Source: Agromyces intestinalis
GTDB taxonomy: Bacteria > Actinomycetota > Actinomycetes > Actinomycetales > Microbacteriaceae
DNA length: 64,000 nt
Reading direction: 5' to 3'
Assembly: GCF_008365295.1 (NCBI RefSeq)
Contig: NZ_CP043505.1
Span: 1,860,001-1,924,000, forward strand
Shown: positions 26,469-33,614 of the stretch, piece by piece
How the letters are laid out: each line of letters begins with the position of its first letter
Numbering within the stretch: position 1 is the first letter of the stretch
The notes under the pieces: generated by a model
Told to the model about the DNA's origin: nothing
The model's input: the letters and a program-made list of their open reading frames with translations, nothing else
The model's database searches: none
Position numbers and translations under genes: made by a program

Positions 26469-27409
26469 GCGGCCTGCTCCGTGATCTGCGCCCGCTTGCG
26501 CGCGTATTCGGCGGCGGCCTCGCGCACCCAGGCGCCGTCCTCGTGCGCCTCGCGCCGACGACGCAGCCGCTCGGCGTTCATCGGCCCGCGGCCGGCGAGC
26601 ACCTCGAAGAACTCGGTCCAGTCGATCTCGCTCATGTCGTACTGCTGCGTCTCGTCGTTCCAGCGCAGCTTCGGGTCGGGCAGGGTGACGCCGAGCACCT
26701 CGGCCTGGGGCACGAGCATGCCGACGAACCGCTGGCGCAGTTCGTCGTTCGTGAACCGCTTGATGTTCCACGCCATCGACTGCGCCGAGTTCGGCGACTG
26801 GTCGTCGGGCGGGCCGAACATCTGCAGTGCCGGCCAGTACCAGCGGTCGACGGCGTCCTGCGCCATTCGCCGCTGCTCGTCGGTGCCCTGCATGAGCGTC
26901 AGCAGGATCTCGAAGCCCTGCCGCTGGTGGAACGACTCCTCTTTGCAGATGCGCACCATCGCCCGGCCGTATGGCCCGTACGACGCACGGCACAGCGGCA
27001 CCTGGTTGCAGATCGCGGCGCCGTCGACGAGCCAGCCGATCGCGCCCATGTCGGCCCAGGTGGGCGTCGGGTAGTTGAAGATCGACGAGTACTTGGCCTT
27101 GCCGGCGATCAGCGCCTCGGTCATCTCGTCGCGCGGGGTGCCGAGGGTCTGGGCGGCCGAGTAGAGGTAGAGCCCGTGGCCGGCCTCGTCCTGCACCTTG
27201 GCCATCAGGATCGCCTTGCGCTTGAGGCTCGGCGCCCGGCTGATCCAGTTCGCCTCGGGCTGCATGCCGATGATCTCGGAGTGCGCGTGCTGGCTGATCT
27301 GGCGCACGAGCGTCTTGCGGTAGGCCTCGGGCATCCAGTCGCGCGGCTCGATGCGGCCGTCGGCGGCGATCAGCGCATCGAACTGCGCCTGCTCGGGTGT
27401 GGTGGTCAT
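26465..27409 (-). CDS. paaA: Phenylacetyl-CoA epoxidase catalytic (diiron) subunit
   Basis: This 314-residue oxygenase subunit forms ring-1,2-epoxyphenylacetyl-CoA from phenylacetyl-CoA and O2. The ferritin-like diiron motifs are visible as KVQDEAGHG (DEAGH, 74-78) and [12 protein letters not shown] (EESFH, 157-161). It is the first gene of the minus-strand operon, with the promoter in the 118-bp gap to the divergent paaI gene, where a TetR-type operator lies at 27441-27465. Confidence 0.96.
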   Translation of the reverse strand: MTTTPEQAQFDALIAADGRIEPRDWMPEAYRKTLVRQISQHAHSEIIGMQPEANWISRAPSLKRKAILMAKVQDEAGHGLYLYSAAQTLGTPRDEMTEALIAGKAKYSSIFNYPTPTWADMGAIGWLVDGAAICNQVPLCRASYGPYGRAMVRICKEESFHQRQGFEILLTLMQGTDEQRRMAQDAVDRWYWPALQMFGPPDDQSPNSAQSMAWNIKRFTNDELRQRFVGMLVPQAEVLGVTLPDPKLRWNDETQQYDMSEIDWTEFFEVLAGRGPMNAERLRRRREAHEDGAWVREAAAEYARKRAQITEQAA

Positions 27410-27440
27410 CGTCGACTCCCAGGGGTCTGCGGTGATCGGA

Positions 27441-27465
27441 TTACTAACCGATCGTTCAGTTAGTA
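27441..27465. promoter_or_regulatory. PaaR (TetR-type) operator between paaA and paaI
   Basis: The site has ACTAAC and GTTAGT as inverted ends around a CCGATCGTTC core (27448-27457). The same frame and core recur before paaJ (41945-41970), and the core recurs before the TetR gene (32810-32825). It lies between the divergent paaA and paaI genes, so one site can control both. Confidence 0.75.
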
Positions 27466-27527
27466 TATGCTCGTCATGCGAGGGTCGGCAACACGGCCCG
27501 GTCAGCCCACTCGAAGGAGAGTGAACG

Positions 27528-27956
27528 ATGACGGATGCCACGGCCGCCGCTCCCCTGCGACCGATGATGCGGCGCGATCGCGCCTCGGCCCTGCTGGGCC
27601 TGCGCGTCGAGCGCGACGAACCCGGTCTCGCGGTCGTGTCGATGGCCGTCACCGCCGACCACACGAACGGCTTCGAGATCACGCACGGCGGATTCGTATT
27701 CGCCCTCGCCGATACCGCGTTCGCGATCGCCTGCAACGAAGACGAGCAGGTCACGGTCGCCGCCGGCGCCGACATCTCGTTCCTGAAGGCCACGCACGCC
27801 GGCCAGACGCTCACCGCCACCGCCCGACGTCGGGTCGTGAGCGGCCGCAACGGCCTCTACGACGTGACCGTGACCGACGAGACGGGCGACGTCGTCGCAG
27901 AGTTCCGCGGCCGCTCCCTCACCACCAACCGCTCGCTGCCACCGGTGGTCGAGTAA
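27528..27956 (+). CDS. paaI: Hydroxyphenylacetyl-CoA thioesterase
   Basis: This 142-residue hotdog-fold thioesterase releases CoA from dead-end intermediates of the pathway. The family motif [20 protein letters not shown] carries the conserved Asn and the catalytic Asp. The ATG at 27528 follows GGAGAG. It is divergent from paaA and upstream of paaK, likely co-transcribed with it. The last residues (PPVVE, then TAA) lie in a degenerate repeat. Confidence 0.93.
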   Translation: MTDATAAAPLRPMMRRDRASALLGLRVERDEPGLAVVSMAVTADHTNGFEITHGGFVFALADTAFAIACNEDEQVTVAAGADISFLKATHAGQTLTATARRRVVSGRNGLYDVTVTDETGDVVAEFRGRSLTTNRSLPPVVE

Positions 27957-27972
27957 CCCGATTCGTTCCGCC

Positions 27973-28003
27973 GGTCGAGTAGCGCGAAACGCCTATCGCG
28001 ACC
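27973..28003. repeat. REP-like dispersed repeat between paaI and paaK
   Basis: This copy reads GGTCGAGTAGCGCGAAACGC and then CTATCGCGACC. A shorter relative, GGTCGAGTAA, forms the end of the paaI frame 27 bp upstream. Confidence 0.8.
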
Positions 28004-28029
28004 CCCACCACCAACACCCCGGAGTCCCC

Positions 28030-29370
28030 ATGTCGATGACGACCACGGCCACCACTCCCACCACCACCGTCCGCCTGGGCACCGCCCCCGACCCGGCCGC
28101 CCTCGACCCCGAAGAGCGCATGACCCGCGCCGAGGTCGAGGCACTGCAGCTCGAACGCCTGCAGTCGACCGTGCGGCACGCCTACGAGCACGTCCCCCTC
28201 TACACGAGGAAGTTCGACGATGCGGGCGTGCACCCCCGTGACATCCGGTCGCTCGACGACGTGCAGAAGCTGCCGTTCACCACCAAGGAGGACCTGCGCG
28301 CCACCTACCCCTTCGGCATGTTCGCGGTGCCGATGAGCGACGTGCGGCGCATCCACGCGTCATCCGGCACCACCGGCCGCCCGACCGTGGTCGGCTACAC
28401 CGAGGGCGACCTCGACCGCTGGGCCACGCTCGTGGCCCGGTCGCTGCGCGCGAGCGGCGTGCGCCCCGGCATGAAGGTGCACAACGCGTACGGCTACGGC
28501 CTGTTCACCGGCGGACTCGGCGCGCATGCCGGCATCGAGAAGCTCGGCGCCACCGTCATCCCGATGTCGGGCGGCCAGACGGCGCGCCAGGTGCAGCTCA
28601 TCCACGACTTCGCGCCCGAGGTCATCCTGTGCACGCCGAGCTACCTGCTCACGATCGCCGACGCGATGGAGGAGGCCGGCTACGACCCGCGCGCTTCGTC
28701 GCTCAAGGTCGCCGTGCTCGGCGCCGAGCCGTGGACGAACGAGATGCGTGCCGAGCTCGAGCGCCGCCTCGACCTGCACGCCGTCGACATCTACGGGCTC
28801 AGCGAGGTGATGGGGCCGGGCGTCGGCAACGAGTGCGTCGAGACGAAGGACGGCCCGCACCTGTGGGAAGACCACTTCCTGCCCGAGATCATCGGCGACG
28901 ACCTCGCGCCCCTCGCCGACGGCGAACTCGGTGAGCTGGTGTTCACGTCGCTCACCAAAGAGGCGTTCCCGGTCATCCGCTACCGCACGCGCGACCTCAC
29001 GCGGCTGCTGCCGGGCACCGCGCGCCCCGGTATGCGACGCATGCAGAAGATCACGGGGCGCAACGACGACATGATCATCCTGCGCGGGGTGAACCTCTTC
29101 CCGACCCAGATCGAGGAGATCGTGCTGGGCATCGAGACGCTGACGCCGCACTTCATCCTCGAGCTCTCGAAGTCGGGCCGCATGGACGCGCTGACCGTGC
29201 GCATCGAGCGCCACCCCGAGCTCACCGTCGAGGTGTGCCAGGCGGCCACGGTCGTGCTGCAGCAGCGCATCAAGGTGCTGATCGGCACGACGGTGGCGGT
29301 GCAGCTCGAGGAGCCGGGCGCGCTGCCGCGCAGCGAGGGCAAATACAAGCGGGTCTACGACCTGCGCTGA
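28030..29370 (+). CDS. paaK: Phenylacetate-CoA ligase
   Basis: This 446-residue adenylate-forming enzyme activates phenylacetate with ATP and CoA, the first step of the pathway. The P-loop-like motif SSGTTGRPTV is at 111-120. YGLSEVMGPGVGNEC (A5) and RYRTRDLTRLLPG (A7) are present, and the C-terminal catalytic lysine lies in LPRSEGKYKR. The ATG at 28030 has GGAG upstream. Length fits the family. It follows paaI with 73 bp between, which contain a repeat. Confidence 0.96.
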   Translation: MSMTTTATTPTTTVRLGTAPDPAALDPEERMTRAEVEALQLERLQSTVRHAYEHVPLYTRKFDDAGVHPRDIRSLDDVQKLPFTTKEDLRATYPFGMFAVPMSDVRRIHASSGTTGRPTVVGYTEGDLDRWATLVARSLRASGVRPGMKVHNAYGYGLFTGGLGAHAGIEKLGATVIPMSGGQTARQVQLIHDFAPEVILCTPSYLLTIADAMEEAGYDPRASSLKVAVLGAEPWTNEMRAELERRLDLHAVDIYGLSEVMGPGVGNECVETKDGPHLWEDHFLPEIIGDDLAPLADGELGELVFTSLTKEAFPVIRYRTRDLTRLLPGTARPGMRRMQKITGRNDDMIILRGVNLFPTQIEEIVLGIETLTPHFILELSKSGRMDALTVRIERHPELTVEVCQAATVVLQQRIKVLIGTTVAVQLEEPGALPRSEGKYKRVYDLR

Positions 29371-29430
29371 GACCCCAGCGGGGGCTGGAGGCCGGGTCGC
29401 GTGGGGGCGCGACCCGGCCGGACCGGCCCC

Positions 29431-29523
29431 GGCTGGTCGAGTAGCGCGAAGCGCGTATCGAGACCCCGCAACGCACCTCACCAGGTCTCGAGACGCTCGC
29501 CGGCGCTCACTGCTCGACCAGCC
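29431..29523. repeat. Paired REP-like repeat (BIME-like) between convergent genes
   Basis: A left unit (29431-29465, GGCTGGTCGAGTAGCGCGAA start) and an inverted right unit (29484-29523, ending GCTCGACCAGCC) face each other across 18 bp and could fold into one long stem. They lie between the convergent paaK and ABC1-kinase genes, where the structure may terminate both transcripts. Confidence 0.85.
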
Positions 29524-29525
29524 CC

Positions 29526-31241
29526 CTACCGCCGCGTCGTGAAGCCGGCGAACAGGCTGTGCAGCAGAGCCGGGATCGACGCGATCATGAGCACGGTGCC
29601 GAACATCAGGTCTTGAGCGCGCAGCACCGCACCCGAGATCAGCAACGCCGCGAACATCACCGCTGAGATGAGCCGGTAGGCCAGGCGCTCGAGGCTGCGG
29701 ATGCGCAGCTCGAGGCGCGGCGAGTCGACGGCGATCTGCCCGTTCTCGAACCGGGTGATCATGTCGTCGACGCGTCGCGGCAGACGCGCCGTGATACCGG
29801 CGACCGCGACGGCCTCCTTCGCGAACGCCTGCACCGCGTTGCCGCTCTCGTCGCGCAGCAGCCGGGCGGCGTACGGTTCGACGGCGTCCCAGATGTTGAA
29901 CGCCGGGTCGAGCGCACTGCACAGGCCCGACGTGAGCGAGACGGCCCGGATGATGAGCAGGAAGTTCTCGGGCAGCTGGAACGGCAGCGACCGCACGATA
30001 TCGCCGAATTCCGTGCCGAAGTCGCGGAACTCCCGCGGATCGACCTCGCGCAGCTCGGCGAAGCCCATGCCGCCGAAGCGGGCGAACAGCTCGGTCATCG
30101 CGTGCTCGAGCACCGCGGTGTCGGCCGAGGGAAGCAGCACCCCGACCTGCTGGATGCTCTCGACGAGCTGCCGCCCGTTGCGCGCCGCGACCGCGATGAC
30201 GAGTCGGCGCAAGCCCTCGCGCAGGTGTTCCGAGACCTCGCCCATCATGCCGAAGTCGACGAAGGTGAAATGCCAGTCGGGTGCGGCACCGGATGTCGCG
30301 TCACCGGCCGCACCCCCACCCGGTGCCCGCACGCCGGGCGTCACGAAGATGTTGCCCGGGTGCGGGTCGGCGTGGAAGAACCCGTGCACGAACAGCTGGT
30401 CGAACATCACGTCGGCGAACGCGGTCGCCACGGCCGACGGATCGATACCCGCCGCCCGCAGGGCATCGACGTCGTTGACCTTGATCGCCGTGACATCCGC
30501 CAGCGTGAGCACCCGACGCGTGGTGCGCTCCCACGCGACCGCAGGCGACTCGACGCGCGCGTCGCCCGCGAAAGCCTCGGCGAACCGCTCGGCGTTGGCG
30601 GCCTCGTGCAGGTAGTCGATCTCTTCGCGACTCGTCGCCGCGAACTCCTCGATGAGCACGGGCAGGTCGACGTGATCGGACACGATGCGCACCCGGTCGA
30701 GCCAGCCGGCGACCTTGCGCAACGCCGCGAGGTCGACCGCGACGACCTGGTCGATGCCCGGCCGCTGCACCTTCACGACGACGTCGGCGAACCCGGCCTG
30801 CGCCGCGTCGTCGGTCGCCAACCGGGCGCGATGCACCTGCCCGAGGGATGCCGCGGCGACCGGTTCGGGATCGACGAACGCGTACGCGCGCTCGAGCGGC
30901 ACGCCGAGCTCGGCCTCGGCGAGCGCGCGGATCGCGGCGAAGTCGACGGGCGGCACCTCGTCTTGCAGCCCCTCGAGCTCGTCGGTGATCTCGGGCGGCA
31001 GCACGTCGAGCCGCGACGACATGAACTGCCCGACCTTGATCATGAGCCCGCCGAGCGAGACCGCCAGCTCGTGGAAGTTGCGGGCGATGCGCTGGAGCCT
31101 CGCGGCGCGCTGGCGCGCGGCGAGCGAGGAGAGCCCGAGCCGCGGCAGCACGAGTTCGAACCACCACGCCTGCACCATGTATCGCAGTGCGAAGCGCAGG
31201 ATGCGCCGGTAGCGGGCGCGCGAGGCGCGGGCGTCGGTCAT
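29526..31241 (-). CDS. ABC1/UbiB-family atypical kinase
   Basis: This 571-residue protein belongs to the ABC1/ADCK/UbiB family, ATP-binding proteins that support isoprenoid quinone or lipid metabolism at the membrane. Signatures are the KxGQ motif in GGLMIKVGQFMSSRLDVLPP, AAASLGQVHRA (the Ala-rich loop replacing a P-loop), HGFFHADPHPGNIF (catalytic loop) and FVDFGMMG (metal-binding DFG). Two hydrophobic helices at the C-terminus anchor it. The ATG at 31241 follows GGAGG. It lies 43 bp downstream of a PadR regulator gene and may share its transcript. Substrate unknown. Confidence 0.92.
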   Translation of the reverse strand: MTDARASRARYRRILRFALRYMVQAWWFELVLPRLGLSSLAARQRAARLQRIARNFHELAVSLGGLMIKVGQFMSSRLDVLPPEITDELEGLQDEVPPVDFAAIRALAEAELGVPLERAYAFVDPEPVAAASLGQVHRARLATDDAAQAGFADVVVKVQRPGIDQVVAVDLAALRKVAGWLDRVRIVSDHVDLPVLIEEFAATSREEIDYLHEAANAERFAEAFAGDARVESPAVAWERTTRRVLTLADVTAIKVNDVDALRAAGIDPSAVATAFADVMFDQLFVHGFFHADPHPGNIFVTPGVRAPGGGAAGDATSGAAPDWHFTFVDFGMMGEVSEHLREGLRRLVIAVAARNGRQLVESIQQVGVLLPSADTAVLEHAMTELFARFGGMGFAELREVDPREFRDFGTEFGDIVRSLPFQLPENFLLIIRAVSLTSGLCSALDPAFNIWDAVEPYAARLLRDESGNAVQAFAKEAVAVAGITARLPRRVDDMITRFENGQIAVDSPRLELRIRSLERLAYRLISAVMFAALLISGAVLRAQDLMFGTVLMIASIPALLHSLFAGFTTRR

Positions 31242-31284
31242 CGAGCCTCCTGAACGCCGATGCTCCGACGCCACGCGGCGCGGA

Positions 31285-31872
31285 TCACTCCTGGGCGAGG
31301 ATCGAGTAGAGCTTACGCCTGGCCTCGTCGAGCACGTCGACCGCCTGCGCGACCTGTTCGGGCGTGCCGCCGCGAGCGACCTGCCCGACCGCTTGCGCGA
31401 GCTTCATACCGGCCTTCGGCAGCACGGTCGAGCGCGCCGACTCCTTCGTACCCGACTCCCAGGGCGCGGCGCGATCGGCCGCCGACTCGGCCTCGGCCCG
31501 ACCGGTGTCGGTGAGCGAGTAGGTCTTGCGGCCGTTCGACTCCTCGGCCGTGATGAGCCCCTCGTCGGCGAGCAGTTGCAGCGTCGGGTAGACCGAACCG
31601 GGGCTCGGCTTCCACGCCCCACCGCTGCGCTCCTCGATCTCGTGGATGATCTGGTACCCGTGCATCGGGCGCTCGGCGAGAAGTGCGAGCACGGCCGCAC
31701 GCACGTCGCCCCGCGACATCCGCGGAGACAGGCGCTGCTCGAACACGTCGCGGAACTGATCGAGCGTCTCCCAGAGCGGGAACCCGCCGAACCCGCCCGG
31801 CCCTCCGGGCCCGCCCGATGCTCCCTGCCCTCCGGGTTTCGAGCCGAATCCTGCGGTGAACGAACCGTCCAT
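31285..31872 (-). CDS. PadR-family transcriptional regulator
   Basis: This 195-residue regulator has a Gly-rich N-terminal extension (residues 8-32) that is probably disordered. A winged helix follows (RGDVRAAVLALLAERPMHGY, SPGSVYPTLQLLADEGL, GRKTYSLTDTG), then a C-terminal dimerisation helix. PadR proteins commonly repress their own operon. The palindrome CGATATATCG at 31917 lies 45 bp upstream and may be its site. The ABC1 kinase gene follows on the same strand. Ligand unknown. Confidence 0.9.
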   Translation of the reverse strand: MDGSFTAGFGSKPGGQGASGGPGGPGGFGGFPLWETLDQFRDVFEQRLSPRMSRGDVRAAVLALLAERPMHGYQIIHEIEERSGGAWKPSPGSVYPTLQLLADEGLITAEESNGRKTYSLTDTGRAEAESAADRAAPWESGTKESARSTVLPKAGMKLAQAVGQVARGGTPEQVAQAVDVLDEARRKLYSILAQE

Positions 31873-31916
31873 GGCGGCCTCCTCGCGTAGCTGAGCGATA
31901 CTCAGACGATAGTCAC

Positions 31917-31926
31917 CGATATATCG
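31917..31926. promoter_or_regulatory. AT-containing palindrome upstream of the PadR gene
   Basis: CGATATATCG is a perfect palindrome in otherwise GC-rich DNA, flanked by a partial repeat CGATAGTC at 31907. Its position suggests autoregulation by PadR, or a -10 region overlapped by an operator. Confidence 0.45.
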
Positions 31927-31947
31927 TTCGGCAACGGCTTCACCGAA

Positions 31948-32622
31948 TCATCCGGATGTCTCGGAGCCCGCCGCCCGCGCCGCCTCGGCGGCACGCTCGA
32001 CCCACTTGGGCGTCTCGCCGTAACGCTGGAACGGCACGAGCCGGCCCGCCGCGCTGTCGTCGATGAGCTGCTGCAGCCGCTTCTCGCGTGTCGCTTGCTG
32101 CTTCGCGGTGATCACCCAGTGGGTCACGGTGCGACGGTAGGTCGGCGTCGCGGCCTCGAGGAACGCGGACGCCGCGGGGTCGGCCGCGAGCCGTGCCGCG
32201 AACTCGGGTGGCAGCTCTTGGCCGGGATTCTCGTGCGAGTACACGCCGGTGCGGTCGGCGCGACGCCGCTCGAACGCGGCGACCCCCGCGGGATGCATGC
32301 GCCCGTCGGCGGCGAGCTGCTCGACCAGCGCGACGTTGACGGCCGACCAGTTGCTCGAGGGCTTGCGTGGAGTCCACCGCTGGCGCACCGCGTCGTCGTC
32401 GATGCGCTGGGCGACCGAGTCGATCCACCCGAAGCACAGCGCCTCGGGTACCGCCTGCTCCCACGTCAGCGCGCGGTGGGGCACATGCTTCTTGTAGATG
32501 CCCATCCACAGCTCGGTGGCCGTGTCGTGGTTCGCCTCGAGCCACGCGCGGAACTCCTCGGGCCCCGAGAAGAAGATCGCCGGCCGCTCGGGCGTGCCGC
32601 CGGGGGTGCCGATCGTCGCCAT
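31948..32622 (-). CDS. YdeI/OmpD-associated family protein
   Basis: This 224-residue cytoplasmic protein shows the YdeI-family pattern: PAIFFSGPEEFRAWLEANHD, ELWMGIYKKH, PEALCFGWIDSVAQRIDDD and WTPRKPSSNWSAVN. It ends with a Lys/Arg-rich AKQQATREKRLQQL segment. Family members are linked to bacteriocin or antimicrobial-peptide tolerance in enterobacteria, but the mechanism is unknown. The ATG at 32622 has no clear ribosome binding site. Its upstream region contains a hexanucleotide tandem repeat. Confidence 0.85.
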   Translation of the reverse strand: MATIGTPGGTPERPAIFFSGPEEFRAWLEANHDTATELWMGIYKKHVPHRALTWEQAVPEALCFGWIDSVAQRIDDDAVRQRWTPRKPSSNWSAVNVALVEQLAADGRMHPAGVAAFERRRADRTGVYSHENPGQELPPEFAARLAADPAASAFLEAATPTYRRTVTHWVITAKQQATREKRLQQLIDDSAAGRLVPFQRYGETPKWVERAAEAARAAGSETSG

Positions 32623-32651
32623 GCCCCGAGTCTGGCACCGCCCTCCGACAC

Positions 32652-32681
32652 CCCTCTCCCTCTCCCTCTCCCTCTCCCTCT
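32652..32681. repeat. Hexanucleotide microsatellite, five CCCTCT units
   Basis: Five perfect CCCTCT copies run without interruption and continue into a less regular CT-rich tract to about 32690. The tract begins 30 bp upstream of the YdeI-like gene start, a position where copy-number change could alter promoter spacing. Confidence 0.9.
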
Positions 32682-32700
32682 CTCCTCTCCCGTCCCTTCC

Positions 32701-32769
32701 GAATGTTTCCGTTCGCGCCGACCGTTTCCGCCCTTCCGGAAACCCCTCGCGCAAACGGAAACACTCGGC
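32701..32769. repeat. 69-bp repeat element flanking the TetR gene, copy 1
   Basis: It shares a 17-bp identical word GTTTCCGTTCGCGCCGA (32705-32721) with copy 2, and a matching right end ACGGAAACACTCGGC. The arms GTTTCCGTT and AACGGAAAC are inverted relative to each other. Confidence 0.75.
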
Positions 32770-32805
32770 GAGCCGCGCGAGCCGCGCGAGCCGCGCAAGC
32801 CGCGC
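32770..32805. repeat. 9-bp tandem repeat, four copies
   Basis: The unit GAGCCGCGC occurs three times in a row and is followed by AAGCCGCGC. It lies between repeat copy 1 and the TetR operator, and is part of the promoter region of the TetR gene. Confidence 0.85.
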
Positions 32806-32809
32806 CGAG

Positions 32810-32825
32810 CCGACCGAACGGTCGG
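32810..32825. promoter_or_regulatory. TetR (PaaR) operator, autoregulatory
   Basis: CCGACCGAACGGTCGG has perfect 7-bp inverted arms around two bases. On the minus strand it contains CCGACCGTTC, identical to the core of the site before paaJ. It lies 20 bp upstream of the TetR gene start. Confidence 0.8.
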
Positions 32826-32845
32826 TCGCATGGAAGACTGAACGC

Positions 32846-33475
32846 ATGCCCGCACCCGCCGAACCCCGCCGCGGCCGCCCCGGCTACGACCAGGCCGGCG
32901 TGCTCGCCGTCGCCGTCGCCGCGTTCAACGAGCACGGCTACGACGCAACCTCCATCAGCGTGCTCGCCGACCGGCTCGGCATCTCGAAGTCGGCGATCTA
33001 CCACCACTTCGCCTCGAAGGAGCAGATGCTCGATCGCGCGCTCGGCGAGGCGCTCGACGAGCTCGAGGGCGTCATCGATGAAGCGGATGCCTCGGGCGGC
33101 CGTGCGATCGACCGGCTCGAGCAGGTGCTGCGCGGTGCCACCCGCGTGCTCGTCGACAAGCTGCCCTATGTCACTCTGCTGCTTCGGGTACGCGGGAACA
33201 CCGAGGTCGAGCGGCGCGCCCTCGGGCGCCGCCGCGCGTTCGACCGGCGTGTGACCGACCTCGTGAGCGAGGCGCAGAGCGAGCGGGCGCTGCGCACCGA
33301 CATCGACGCGAGCGTGGTGTCGCGGCTCGCGTTCGGCATGATCAACTCGATCGTCGAGTGGTACCGGCCCGGGGGCCGCGAAGACGCCGACCGGCTCGCC
33401 GACGACGTCATCGCGATCGCCCTCGACGGTCTGCGCATGCCCACGTCGAACCGAGTCGAGGAGTTGCTCGGCTGA
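32846..33475 (+). CDS. paaR: TetR-family regulator, probable PaaR of the phenylacetate genes
   Basis: This 209-residue regulator has an N-terminal TetR helix-turn-helix (GVLAVAVAAFNEHGYDATSI, then DRLGISKSAIYHHFASKEQM) and a C-terminal effector domain. The ATG at 32846 has GGAAG upstream. Its own palindrome at 32810-32825 shares the core CCGACCGTTC with sites before paaA/paaI and paaJ, and it lies between the two halves of the paa locus. The effector would by analogy be phenylacetyl-CoA; this and the gene name are inferred. Confidence 0.85.
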   Translation: MPAPAEPRRGRPGYDQAGVLAVAVAAFNEHGYDATSISVLADRLGISKSAIYHHFASKEQMLDRALGEALDELEGVIDEADASGGRAIDRLEQVLRGATRVLVDKLPYVTLLLRVRGNTEVERRALGRRRAFDRRVTDLVSEAQSERALRTDIDASVVSRLAFGMINSIVEWYRPGGREDADRLADDVIAIALDGLRMPTSNRVEELLG

Positions 33476-33489
33476 CGCCCCCCGTCGTC

Positions 33490-33558
33490 GAACGTTTCCG
33501 TTCGCGCCGAGCGTGTCCGGTCTACCTGGCACAGGGTGCACGAACGGAAACGCTCGGC
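33490..33558. repeat. 69-bp repeat element flanking the TetR gene, copy 2
   Basis: This copy has GTTTCCGTTCGCGCCGA at 33494-33510 and CGAACGGAAACGCTCGGC at 33541-33558. The word CGTTTCCGTTCG pairs perfectly with CGAACGGAAACG, and GCCGAGCGT pairs with ACGCTCGGC. The order A-B-A'-B' is that of a pseudoknot rather than a simple hairpin. Confidence 0.75.
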
Positions 33559-33614
33559 AGACGAGCGGACGACGAGTGGACACGGATGTCGCAGGCGAGT
33601 GCGAGGCTGGGGCG

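Noticed and set aside
29431..29523. Repeat pair considered as insertion-sequence ends
   Set aside because: Only 18 bp lie between the units and no transposase is present; it matches dispersed REP/BIME-type repeats found at other places in the window.
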